From assembly GCF_006346395.1 (NCBI RefSeq), contig NZ_VDMS01000002.1:620001-684000 (forward strand): a stretch of 64,000 nucleotides of DNA. The letters are read 5' to 3'. Made by a program: the position numbers and the translations under genes. The notes beneath the pieces are model-generated. The model saw only the letters and a list, made by a program, of their open reading frames with translations, was not told the origin of the DNA and searched no databases. Positions 55,306 to 64,000 of the stretch are shown here, piece after piece. How positions within the stretch are numbered: the stretch's first letter is position 1; every line of letters starts with the position of its first letter. The stretch comes from Nocardioides plantarum (GTDB lineage: Bacteria > Actinomycetota > Actinomycetes > Propionibacteriales > Nocardioidaceae).

Positions 55306-55689
55306 TCAGCCCACCGACCCCCCACCCTCGGCATCGAACCGCGCGTAGGCCTCGGCCCGCTCGCGCTCGATCTTGCGGCCGAGGTAGTCGGCGGTCCCCC
55401 AGAGCAGGGCGAACATCGCGCCCAGGAAGAACATCGTGGTGACCAGGAAGCCGAGCGCGATCGCGGCGACCTGGACCAACCAGCCGAGCTGGTAGCCGCG
55501 CTCGGTGCGCAGCATCCCTGCGGCGAGCACGCACGCGACGGCCAGGCCGAGCCCGACCACCAGCGCCACCGCCGGCGAGACGTCGGAGATCGCGATGGCC
55601 ACCGGGGCGGTCAGGGCGACGACCACCGCCTCGAAGGAGAGCACCGCCGCGCACATCGCCCGGCGCGGCGAGCGGTCGCGGTCGCTCAC
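55306..55689 (-). CDS. DUF4233 membrane protein
   Basis: A 127-residue protein with four predicted membrane helices and a charged C-terminus. Its GTG overlaps the folC stop codon (GTGA). DUF4233 proteins directly follow folC across actinobacteria (Rv2446c in M. tuberculosis), which supports the assignment. The function is unknown. Confidence 0.87.
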   Translation of the reverse strand: MSDRDRSPRRAMCAAVLSFEAVVVALTAPVAIAISDVSPAVALVVGLGLAVACVLAAGMLRTERGYQLGWLVQVAAIALGFLVTTMFFLGAMFALLWGTADYLGRKIERERAEAYARFDAEGGGSVG

Positions 55690-57086
55690 GACGAGGTCCC
55701 GCTCGCCCCGCGGGGCTGACGCTCGGGCCGCTCGAGCAGCGTGCGGGCCTCACCGACGGTGACCACGGAGCCGGTGACCAGCACCGCGCCGGAGCCCATC
55801 GAGCTCACCGCCTCGCCCGCCTCGGCCAGCGCGGCGGCCTGGTCGATGGCGTCGGCCAGGCGCGGCTCGACCGTGACCCGGTCCTCGCCGAAGACCTCGA
55901 CGGCGGTGCGGGCCAGGTCGCTGGCCGGCATCGAGCGGTCGGTGGAGTTCTGGGTGATGACGACGTGGGCCAGGTGGGGCTCGAGCACGGCGAGCAGGCC
56001 CTCGGCGTCCTTGTCGCCCATGACGCCGAGGACGCCGATCAGCGGCGAGAACTGGAAGGAGTCCTCGAGCGCCGCGGCGACCGCCTCCGCGCCGTGCGGG
56101 TTGTGGGCGGCGTCGAGCACGATGGTCGGGCTGCGCCGGATGACCTCGAGCCGGCCGGGCGAGGTGACCTGGGCGAACGCCTCGCGGACGAGGTCGTCGT
56201 CGAGCGGCTGGTCGCCCAGGAACGCCTCGACCGCGGCCAGGGCGAACGCGGCGTTCTGCGCCTGGTGGGCTCCGAAGAGCGGGATGAAGACGTCGTCGTA
56301 GCGCGCCCGCAGGCCCTGCAGCGACACGACCTGACCGCCGACCGCCGGCAGCCGCGCGGCCACGCCGAAGTCGACGCCCTCGACGACCAGCTGCGCGCCG
56401 ACCTCGGCCGCACGCTCGCCGATGATCGCGGCCACGTCGGGCGTCTGCTCGGCCACCACGACGGTGGCGCCGGGCTTGATGATGCCGACCTTCTCGCGCG
56501 CGATCGCGGCGAGCGAGTCGCCCAGGTAGCGCGCGTGGTCGACGGCCACCGGGAGCAGCACGGCCACGTCGGCGTCGATCACGTTGGTCGCGTCCCACGA
56601 CCCGCCCATGCCGACCTCGACGACGGCCACGTCGACCGGGGCGTCGGAGAAGGCGGCGTACGCCATGGCGACGACGGTCTCGAAGAAGCTCAGCGGGTGC
56701 GGCTGGTCGGCGTCGACGAGACCGATGTAGGGCGCCACGTCGTTGAACGCCCGGACGAACGCGTCGTCGTCGAGCGGCTCGCCGTCGATGCTGATGCGCT
56801 CGTTCATCCGCTGCACGTGCGGGGAGGTGAACCGACCGGTGCGCAGGTCGAGCGCCCGCAGCAGGGTGTCGATCATCCGCGAGGTCGACGTCTTGCCGTT
56901 GGTGCCGGTCAGGTGGATCGAGCGGTAGGTCGACTGCGGGTCGCCCAGCAGCTCGACGAACGCGCGGATCCGGTCCAGCGACGGCTCCAGCCGCGTCTCG
57001 GGCCAGCGCGAGAGCAGGGCGTCCTCGACCTCGTCGAACGTCTCGGCCAGGCGGGGGGCATCGGGGTCGGTATCGCTGGTGGTCAT
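55686..57086 (-). CDS. folC: Dihydrofolate synthase/folylpolyglutamate synthase
   Basis: A 466-residue Mur-ligase-fold enzyme that adds glutamate to dihydropteroate and folates. The P-loop HLTGTNGKTSTSRMI, the SPHVQRMNERI omega loop and the FFETVVAMAYAAF segment are typical. The C-terminal domain is complete. AGGGGGAG before the ATG is a strong ribosome-binding site. In many actinobacteria valS lies directly upstream in the same direction; here the upstream gene is a divergent alcohol dehydrogenase. Confidence 0.94.
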   Translation of the reverse strand: MTTSDTDPDAPRLAETFDEVEDALLSRWPETRLEPSLDRIRAFVELLGDPQSTYRSIHLTGTNGKTSTSRMIDTLLRALDLRTGRFTSPHVQRMNERISIDGEPLDDDAFVRAFNDVAPYIGLVDADQPHPLSFFETVVAMAYAAFSDAPVDVAVVEVGMGGSWDATNVIDADVAVLLPVAVDHARYLGDSLAAIAREKVGIIKPGATVVVAEQTPDVAAIIGERAAEVGAQLVVEGVDFGVAARLPAVGGQVVSLQGLRARYDDVFIPLFGAHQAQNAAFALAAVEAFLGDQPLDDDLVREAFAQVTSPGRLEVIRRSPTIVLDAAHNPHGAEAVAAALEDSFQFSPLIGVLGVMGDKDAEGLLAVLEPHLAHVVITQNSTDRSMPASDLARTAVEVFGEDRVTVEPRLADAIDQAAALAEAGEAVSSMGSGAVLVTGSVVTVGEARTLLERPERQPRGASGTSS

Positions 57087-57153
57087 CTCCCCCTGAGTCT
57101 AGGGATCCGCCATACGCCCGCCGAGTCGGCGTGGACGACCCTTCCCCGAAACG

Positions 57154-57165
57154 AGAACACGTTCT
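57154..57165. promoter_or_regulatory. Palindromic operator candidate before the alcohol dehydrogenase gene
   Basis: AGAAC-AC-GTTCT is a perfect 12-bp palindrome that touches the -10 box TAGGTT (57165-57170). It resembles TetR-type sites of the AAC-N2-GTT form, such as the KstR consensus. The position implies repression. Confidence 0.5.
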
Positions 57166-57176
57166 AGGTTGCAGGT

Positions 57177-58277
57177 ATGCGGACCACAGCGGCAGTCGTG
57201 CACGAGCCAGGCCAGGAGTTCCGGTTGGAGGAGGTCGAGCTCGACGAGCCCCGCGCCGACGAGGTGCTGGTCAGGCTGGTCGCGACCGGGCTGTGCCACA
57301 CCGACATCTCCCTGCGCGACACGCTGCCGGCCGAGATGTTCCCGCGGGTCTTCGGCCACGAGGGTGCCGGCGTCGTCGAGCAGGTCGGTGCCGAGGTCGA
57401 GGGCATCGCGGTCGGCGACCACGTGCTGCTGAGCTTCCGCTCCTGCCGGCACTGCGGTCCCTGCCGGGAGGGCGCGGTGGGCTATTGCGACAACGCGTTG
57501 ATGCTCAACTACATGGGCTTCCGGATGGACGGCTCGACCACCCACCACCTCGCCGAGGACGCGCCCCTCTACGGCTCGTTCTTCGGCCAGTCCAGCCTGG
57601 CCCAGCACGCCCTCGCCTACGCCGACAACTGCGTCGTCGTCGACGACTCCCTCGACCTGACGCTGCTCGCGCCCTACGGCTGCGGCTTCCAGACCGGCGC
57701 CGGCACCGTGCTCAACGTCTTCGACCCGCGCCCCGACCAGAGCATCGTCGTCTTCGGCGTCGGCGCCGTCGGCATCGCCGCGATCGTCGCGGCCAAGGCC
57801 GCCGGGGTCGAGACCGTCGTCGCAGTCGACCTGCTCGACGCCCGACTCGACGTCGCCGAGCAGTACGGCGCCGTGCGCGTCGACCCGACCGCCCTCGGCG
57901 AGCAGAGCGTGCCCGACCGGGTCAAGGAGCTCACCGGCGGCGGCGCGGCGTACGCCATCGACACCACCGGCGTCTCGACCGTCGTCAAGCAGGCCCAGCA
58001 GGCGCTGCGCCCGCGGGGCACGCTCGTGGCGCTGGGCCTCGGTGCCGAGGAGTACGCCATCGACGCCATCGACCTGCTCCAGAACGGCAAGGTCGTCCGG
58101 TCCTCGATCGAGGGCGACTCCGATCCCCTGGAGATGATCCCGCGGCTGCTGCAGATGCGCGCCGACGGCCGCTTCGAGGTCGACCACCTGATCACGACCT
58201 ACCCGTTCACCGAGATCAACGCGGCCGTCGCCGACGTGCTGGCCGGGAAGGTGGTCAAACCCGTCCTCGTCTGGTGA
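57177..58277 (+). CDS. Zinc-dependent alcohol dehydrogenase
   Basis: A 366-residue medium-chain dehydrogenase. The catalytic zinc ligands are in GLCHTDI and FGHEGAGVVEQVG, the structural zinc site is CRHCGPCREGAVGYC, and the NAD-binding VVFGVGAVGIAAIVAA motif is intact. The sequence fits the aryl- or benzyl-alcohol dehydrogenase and NDMA-dependent branch. The ATG follows TAGGTT by 6 nt, so the mRNA is leaderless. The palindrome overlapping the -10 suggests substrate-induced control. Confidence 0.9.
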   Translation: MRTTAAVVHEPGQEFRLEEVELDEPRADEVLVRLVATGLCHTDISLRDTLPAEMFPRVFGHEGAGVVEQVGAEVEGIAVGDHVLLSFRSCRHCGPCREGAVGYCDNALMLNYMGFRMDGSTTHHLAEDAPLYGSFFGQSSLAQHALAYADNCVVVDDSLDLTLLAPYGCGFQTGAGTVLNVFDPRPDQSIVVFGVGAVGIAAIVAAKAAGVETVVAVDLLDARLDVAEQYGAVRVDPTALGEQSVPDRVKELTGGGAAYAIDTTGVSTVVKQAQQALRPRGTLVALGLGAEEYAIDAIDLLQNGKVVRSSIEGDSDPLEMIPRLLQMRADGRFEVDHLITTYPFTEINAAVADVLAGKVVKPVLVW

Positions 58278-58336
58278 CCTCTCCCTGACAACCATCCCCG
58301 CCACCCGCCTCGTCGTGACAGGTGAAGGGGTGAGGC

Positions 58337-58873
58337 ATGGAGACCATCGTGGACCAGCCCAAGACGGGCGTGAGCTTCGACGACTTCGTCGCGGCGAGAT
58401 CGACGGCGCTGTGGCGCAGCGCCTACCTGCTGACCGGTGACCGGCACAAGGCCGAGGACTTGCTGCAGGCGGCGCTCGTCAAGACCTGGCGTCGTTGGGA
58501 GCGCCTCGACGACCGCTCGTCAGAGACCGCCGAGGCCTACGTGCGCCGGGCGCTGGTGACGACCTACACCGACTGGTGGCGCCGTCGCTGGCGAGGCGAG
58601 GTGCCGACCGCCGACCTGCCCGACGCTGCCGGGACGAGCGACGAGTCGACCCGGGTCGACGTACGCCGCGACGTGCTGACGGCCCTGGCCGCCCTGCCCC
58701 GGGGCCAGCGCGCGGTGCTGGTGCTGCGCTACTTCGACGACCTCACCGAGCAACGCACGGCCGACACGCTCGGCGTGAGCGTCGGCACCGTCAAGAGCCA
58801 GGCGTCCCGCGCGATCGCGGCCCTGCGCTCCTCCCCCGCGCTCACCGACCGACTGCCTGGAGAACCCTCATGA
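58337..58873 (+). CDS. ECF RNA polymerase sigma factor (SigE-like family)
   Basis: A 178-residue sigma factor of the actinobacterial SigE/ECF family. Region 2 is FDDFVAARSTALWRSAYLLT through LLQAALVKTWRRW, and region 4 is LAALPRGQRAVLVLRYFDDL through LGVSVGTVKSQASRAI. It is coupled by ATGA overlap to a membrane protein that is probably its regulator. Confidence 0.92.
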   Translation: METIVDQPKTGVSFDDFVAARSTALWRSAYLLTGDRHKAEDLLQAALVKTWRRWERLDDRSSETAEAYVRRALVTTYTDWWRRRWRGEVPTADLPDAAGTSDESTRVDVRRDVLTALAALPRGQRAVLVLRYFDDLTEQRTADTLGVSVGTVKSQASRAIAALRSSPALTDRLPGEPS

Positions 58874-59550
58874 CCTACGACGACCGCCTCAAGGAGCTGC
58901 TCGACAGCACCGCCCCCGACCGACCCGACCTCCCGGCCGCGGCGCGCACGTCCGCCGTGCGCGAGCGCGCCGTCGTCGTACGACGCCGCAGCCGGCTGGT
59001 GCTGGCCGCGGCGGTGGTCGCCGTGGTCGGGATCGGCGTCGGGGTCTCGGTCCTCGCGTCGGGCGACGACCCCGACCGCGGCACCGAGGTCGCCGACGAC
59101 CCGGCCCCGACGACCACCCCCGCGCCCCCGCCGTGCCCGGCCGAGCCGCCCGTCCTCGACGAGACGAGCACCAAGGCCGACTTCCCCGACGGCGCCACGT
59201 CGCTGCGACTGTGCCCGGCGACGTTCGACACCGCCGGCGACCTGGGGAAGTTCCTGCTGCCGACCGCACCTGTCACCACGGGAGTGGACGCCCTGGTCGA
59301 CCGGCTCGCCGCGCAGCCGGAGTTCGCGATGGATCCGGAGTGCGCCGCGATCTCGTTGGCGCCGATGCCGTGGACGTTGGTCGTCGCCTACCCCGACGGG
59401 TCGACCGTGTCCGTCGGGGCGACCATGACCCGGTGCGCGAGCGTGACCCTCGACGGTCACGAGGTCGACGTCGAGTCGACGCTGAGGACGGTCGAGGCCG
59501 CCACGCAACCCGAGCCGGAGCCCGGGCCCACGGAGCCCGAGCCCACCTAG
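58870..59550 (+). CDS. Membrane protein paired with the ECF sigma factor
   Basis: A 226-residue protein with a cytoplasmic N-terminus of about 40 residues, one membrane helix (about 43-63, LVLAAAVVAVVGIGVGVSVL) and an extracytoplasmic domain with four cysteines, ending in a Glu/Pro/Thr tail. The layout fits a sigma-factor regulator, but no zinc-containing anti-sigma motif is visible in the cytoplasmic part, so the role is inferred from the overlap with the sigma gene. It ends at a strong hairpin. Confidence 0.75.
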   Translation: MTYDDRLKELLDSTAPDRPDLPAAARTSAVRERAVVVRRRSRLVLAAAVVAVVGIGVGVSVLASGDDPDRGTEVADDPAPTTTPAPPPCPAEPPVLDETSTKADFPDGATSLRLCPATFDTAGDLGKFLLPTAPVTTGVDALVDRLAAQPEFAMDPECAAISLAPMPWTLVVAYPDGSTVSVGATMTRCASVTLDGHEVDVESTLRTVEAATQPEPEPGPTEPEPT

Positions 59551-59564
59551 GCACCGGTGCGGTG

Positions 59565-59600
59565 ACGCCGACCCGTCGCCCACGGGCGACGGGTCGGCGT
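59565..59600. terminator. Palindromic terminator between the sigma pair and valS
   Basis: ACGCCGACCCGTCGCCC and GGGCGACGGGTCGGCGT form a 17-bp perfect stem around two bases. The same palindrome recurs three times after valS (62271-62387). Confidence 0.8.
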
Positions 59601-59644
59601 AACCGATGCGTCATCCACCGGACACGCCCCATAGGATTTCGGGC

Positions 59645-62263
59645 ATGACCGAGAACCCGGAGCAGCCCACGGACACGACGAGCGCGCCACCCGCCGCGCC
59701 CGTCGTACCCGACAAGGCCGTGCTCGAGGGCCTCGAGGCCAAGTGGTCGGCGCAGTGGAAGGCCGACGACACCTACGCCTTCGACCGCACCAAGGACCGT
59801 GCCGAGGTCTACTCGATCGACACGCCGCCGCCGACGGTGAGCGGCAGCCTGCACGTCGGCCACGTCTTCTCCTACACCCACACCGACCTGATCGCCCGCT
59901 ACCAGCGGATGCGCGGCAAGGCCGTCTTCTACCCCATGGGCTGGGACGACAACGGCCTGCCGACCGAACGCCGGGTGCAGAACCACTACGGCGTCCGCTG
60001 CGACCCGTCGCTGCCCTACGACCCCGACTTCACCCCGCCCGAGAAGCCCGACGCCAAGAAGCAGGTGCCGATCAGCCGGCCCAACTTCATCGCGCTCTGC
60101 GAGGAGCTGGTCCCCGAGGACGAGAAGAAGTTCGAGGCGCTGTGGCGCACGCTCGGGCTGTCGGTCGACTGGAAGCAGCACTACACGACGATCGGACCGA
60201 AGGCCCAGAAGGTCAGCCAGACCGCCTTCCTGCGCAACTTCGCCCGCGGCGAGGCCTACCTCCAGGAGGCGCCCACGCTCTGGGACGTCACCTTCCAGAC
60301 CGCCGTCGCCCAGGCCGAGCTCGAGGCACGCGACTACGCCGGCGCCTACCACCGGGTGGCCTTCCACGCCCCCGACGGCTCACCGCTGTTCATCGAGACC
60401 ACGCGGCCCGAGCTCATCCCCAGCGTCGTCGCGCTGATCGCCCACCCCGACGACGAGCGCTACCAGTCGCTGTTCGGCACCACCGCGACCAGCCCCGTCT
60501 TCGGCGTCGAGATCCCGGTCGTGGCCCACCCCGGGGCCGAGATGGACAAGGGCTCGGGCCTGGTCATGTGCTGCACCTTCGGCGACCTCACCGACGTCAC
60601 GTGGTGGCGCGAGCTCAACCTGCCCGTGCGCACCGTCGTGGGACGCGACGGCCGGCTGACCCGCGAGACGCCGGACTGGCTGTCCGGCGAGCAGGCCGCG
60701 ACGGCGTACGCCGAGCTGGCCGGCAAGACGACGTTCTCGGCCCGTGAGGCGATGGTCGGCCTGCTGCGCACCAGCGGCGACCTCGACGGCGAGCCGAAGC
60801 CCACCCAGCGGATGGCCAACTTCTTCGAGAAGGGCGACAAGCCGCTCGAGATCGTCGCCACCCGCCAGTGGTACCTGCGCAACGGCGGTCGCGACACGGC
60901 GCTGCGCACCGAGATGCTCGACCGCGGTCGTGAGCTGCGCTGGGTCCCGCCCCACATGAAGCACCGCTACGACAACTGGGTCGGTGGCCTCAACGGCGAC
61001 TGGCTGATCTCGCGCCAGCGCTTCTTCGGCATCCCGTTCCCCGTCTGGTACCCCCTCGACGACGAGGGCGCCCCCGACTACGCCCACCCGCTCACGCCCA
61101 CCGAGGCCGAGCTGCCGGTCGACCCGTCCACGCAGGCCCCGCGCGGCTACGACGAGAGCCAGCGCGGCCGGCCCGGCGGCTTCCTCGGCGACCCCGACGT
61201 GATGGACACCTGGGCGACCTCGTCGCTCACCCCACTCATCGCCGGCGGGTGGGAGAGCGACCAGGACCTCTTCGACCGGGTCTTCCCGATGGACCTGTGC
61301 ACCCACGCCCACGACATCATCCGCACCTGGCTCTTCTCGCGCGTCGTGCGCGCCGACGCCGAGTTCGGGCGGCTGCCGTGGTCGACCGCGCTGATCTCAG
61401 GGTTCGTCCTGGCCGGCACCGGCAAGGGCAAGATCTCCAAGTCCAAGGGCAACACCAAGATCGACCCCGAGCAGCTCCTGGAGACCTACGGCGCCGACGC
61501 GGTGCGCTGGCGCGCCGCGACCGGACGCCCGGGCCTCGACTCCCCCTTCGACGAGACCCAGATGAAGGTGGGGCGCCGACTGGCGATGAAGGTGCTCAAC
61601 GCCTCCAAGTTCGTCCTCGGCAACATCGGCGCCAGCCCGCTCGAGCCGGCCCGGGTCACCGAGCCGATCGACTGCGCCCTGCTCGCCCGGCTCGCCGCCG
61701 TGGTGGTCCGGGCCTCGGACGCCTTCGACGCCTACGACTACACGACCGCGCTCGAGGCGTCGGAGAAGTTCTTCTGGGAGTTCTGCGACGACTACCTCGA
61801 GCTGATCAAGGAGCGCGCGTACGCCGAGGAGGCCAGCTCGGCCCGCGAGTCGGCCCGCGCGACCCTCTCGATCGCGCTCCAGGTCCAGCTGCGCCTGCTC
61901 GCCCCGTTCCTGCCCTACGTGACCGAGGAGGTCTGGTCGTGGTGGCAGACGGGCTCGATCCACCACGCCTCGTGGCCGGTGCCGGCTGAGCTCGGCGCGG
62001 CCGCCGCGGCCGACCCCACGCTGGTCGACCACGTCGCCGCCGCCCTGGCCGGCATCCGCGGCGTCAAGTCGCAGGCCAAGGTGGGCATGAAGGCCCAGCT
62101 GTCCCGCGTCGAGATCACCGCCCCCGAGGCCGTCCTGGCCGCCGTACGACTCGCCGAGCCCGACCTGCGCGCCGCCGGCAAGATCACCGGCGACCTCGTC
62201 TACACCGCAGTCGACGCCGGCGACCTCGCCGTCACCGCCGACCTCGCCCCCACCGACGCCTGA
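59645..62263 (+). CDS. valS: Valyl-tRNA synthetase, archaeal-type
   Basis: An 872-residue class I synthetase. HIGH is HVGH (70-73) and KMSKS is KISKS (596-600). The segment YPMGWDDNGLPTERRVQNHY (about 97-116) replaces the GTDHAGIATQ block of ordinary bacterial ValRS and marks the archaeal or alternative type. The editing domain and the helical anticodon domain are present; the C-terminal coiled coil is reduced. The ATG lies 7 nt after TAGGAT (59632-59637), a leaderless start. The strand is opposite to folC and clpX, unlike the conserved order. Confidence 0.93.
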   Translation: MTENPEQPTDTTSAPPAAPVVPDKAVLEGLEAKWSAQWKADDTYAFDRTKDRAEVYSIDTPPPTVSGSLHVGHVFSYTHTDLIARYQRMRGKAVFYPMGWDDNGLPTERRVQNHYGVRCDPSLPYDPDFTPPEKPDAKKQVPISRPNFIALCEELVPEDEKKFEALWRTLGLSVDWKQHYTTIGPKAQKVSQTAFLRNFARGEAYLQEAPTLWDVTFQTAVAQAELEARDYAGAYHRVAFHAPDGSPLFIETTRPELIPSVVALIAHPDDERYQSLFGTTATSPVFGVEIPVVAHPGAEMDKGSGLVMCCTFGDLTDVTWWRELNLPVRTVVGRDGRLTRETPDWLSGEQAATAYAELAGKTTFSAREAMVGLLRTSGDLDGEPKPTQRMANFFEKGDKPLEIVATRQWYLRNGGRDTALRTEMLDRGRELRWVPPHMKHRYDNWVGGLNGDWLISRQRFFGIPFPVWYPLDDEGAPDYAHPLTPTEAELPVDPSTQAPRGYDESQRGRPGGFLGDPDVMDTWATSSLTPLIAGGWESDQDLFDRVFPMDLCTHAHDIIRTWLFSRVVRADAEFGRLPWSTALISGFVLAGTGKGKISKSKGNTKIDPEQLLETYGADAVRWRAATGRPGLDSPFDETQMKVGRRLAMKVLNASKFVLGNIGASPLEPARVTEPIDCALLARLAAVVVRASDAFDAYDYTTALEASEKFFWEFCDDYLELIKERAYAEEASSARESARATLSIALQVQLRLLAPFLPYVTEEVWSWWQTGSIHHASWPVPAELGAAAAADPTLVDHVAAALAGIRGVKSQAKVGMKAQLSRVEITAPEAVLAAVRLAEPDLRAAGKITGDLVYTAVDAGDLAVTADLAPTDA

Positions 62264-62270
62264 GTCCCTC

Positions 62271-62387
62271 GCTGACCCGTCGCCCATGGGCGACGGGTCA
62301 GCGTGAAAAGCAGACCGACCCGTCCTCCATGGGCGACGGGTCAGCGTGAAAAGCAGACCGACCCGTCGCCCATGGGCGACGGGTCGG
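62271..62387. repeat. Three tandem palindromes after valS
   Basis: GCTGACCCGTCGCCCA with TGGGCGACGGGTCAGC is a perfect 32-bp palindrome (62271-62302). It is followed at about 44-bp steps by an imperfect copy (62316-62344) and a perfect 30-bp copy (62358-62387). The spacer GCGTGAAAAGCAGACCGACC is repeated exactly. A fourth copy precedes valS at 59565-59600. Confidence 0.85.
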
Positions 62388-62424
62388 CGTGGTGGTGGGT
62401 GCTGTGGCCCGACCGGGCTGGGTC

Positions 62425-63723
<1,299 letters not shown>

Positions 63724-63816
63724 GGGCGAGTCCTCCTGGTTGACGACGTGCTGTGCGAGTGGGGGTGGAACGAGACGTGCGGGTGCTGCGGGCGATCTGC
63801 CCGACGGTACCCCGTG

Positions 63817-63837
63817 CCGCCCCCTGACAGGGGGCGG
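63817..63837 (-). promoter_or_regulatory. Hairpin in the clpP-clpX gap
   Basis: CCGCCCCC and GGGGGCGG form an 8-bp stem with a 5-nt loop. It may weaken read-through from clpP into clpX or mark a processing site. The rest of the 148-bp gap shows no gene. Confidence 0.4.
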
Positions 63838-63871
63838 ACACGGCGAACGGGCGGACGTCGCCGCTGCTGGC

Positions 63872-64000
63872 CTAGGCCAGGGCGGGAGTCTTGAGCGACT
63901 CGAGCACCGAGTCGATCAGGCCGTACTCGACGGCCTGCTCGGCGGTGAGGATCTTGTCGCGCTCGATGTCGCGGCTGACCTCCTCGACCGACTTGCTGCT
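63872..64000 (-). CDS. clpP: ATP-dependent Clp protease proteolytic subunit, C-terminus only
   Basis: The last 42 residues of ClpP are visible ([20 protein letters not shown], then [15 protein letters not shown]). The DRDxxLxAEQAxEYGLID pattern is specific for ClpP, with ERDK in place of DRD-type residues here. The gene continues beyond the right edge. Position before clpX fits the clpP2-clpX order of actinobacteria. Confidence 0.92.
   Translation of the reverse strand, partial: SSKSVEEVSRDIERDKILTAEQAVEYGLIDSVLESLKTPALA

Noticed and set aside
62271-62387. Possible CRISPR array
   Set aside because: The spacers are identical rather than unique, the units are palindromic, and no cas gene is present.

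Overview
The window is chromosomal DNA from a very GC-rich actinobacterium. It most resembles Nocardioides or a relative (Nocardioidaceae, Propionibacteriales). The reasons are the strong G/C third-position bias, which produces very long spurious antisense frames, the PknG/GlnH/GlnX signalling set, a group II truncated haemoglobin, a homologue of the mycothiol-dependent reductase Rv2466c, a DUF222/HNH (13E12-type) gene, and many genes whose start codon sits 6-7 nt after a TANNNT -10 box (leaderless transcripts). I saw no rRNA, tRNA, CRISPR array, prophage or insertion sequence.

Region 1 (1-16 kb). ilvE (cut by the window edge) and leuB lie on the minus strand. Upstream of leuB are a 39-codon small gene and a branched-chain amino acid leader peptide with a strong hairpin. 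A methyltransferase diverges from the leader. Next comes a ten-gene minus-strand cluster, in transcription order: telA, a small gene, a CbbX-like AAA ATPase, glnX, glnH, a coiled-coil protein, pknG, a PP2C phosphatase, a von Willebrand A protein and an FHA protein. This looks like a complete sensor, kinase, phosphatase and phospho-reader pathway. The kinase, phosphatase and FHA protein all carry N-terminal zinc ribbons. Palindromic repeats lie between and inside these genes.

Region 2 (16-34 kb). In order: two small genes, a divergent yczE/yczR pair with a clear operator, a NlpC/P60 hydrolase behind a cyclic-di-AMP riboswitch, serA, an ABC-F protein, the iron-uptake operon efeUOB behind an iron box, an ABC transporter, and ilvB-ilvN-ilvC behind a leader-peptide attenuator. 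ilvBNC, serA and leuB-ilvE are close together in related genomes, so this looks like one biosynthetic block spread apart by insertions.

Region 3 (33.6-36.4 kb). A small accessory patch: a membrane protein, a DUF4304 gene, a frameshifted P-loop kinase remnant, and an HNH endonuclease gene with an SOS-like box.

Region 4 (36-64 kb). Mostly housekeeping: a SpoIIE phosphatase, nei, rpiB, a lipoprotein protease-like protein, an esterase, a LURP-one-like protein, metG, a MOSC protein, the Rv2466c homologue, a CHAP-domain secreted protein, pepN, mscS, glbO, a thioesterase, a thiolase, a MarR regulator, folC with DUF4233, a zinc alcohol dehydrogenase, an ECF sigma factor with its partner, valS, clpX and the end of clpP. 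The gene content recalls Mycobacterium tuberculosis Rv2445c-Rv2470. However, valS is inverted relative to folC and clpX and encodes the archaeal-type enzyme, which suggests gene replacement.
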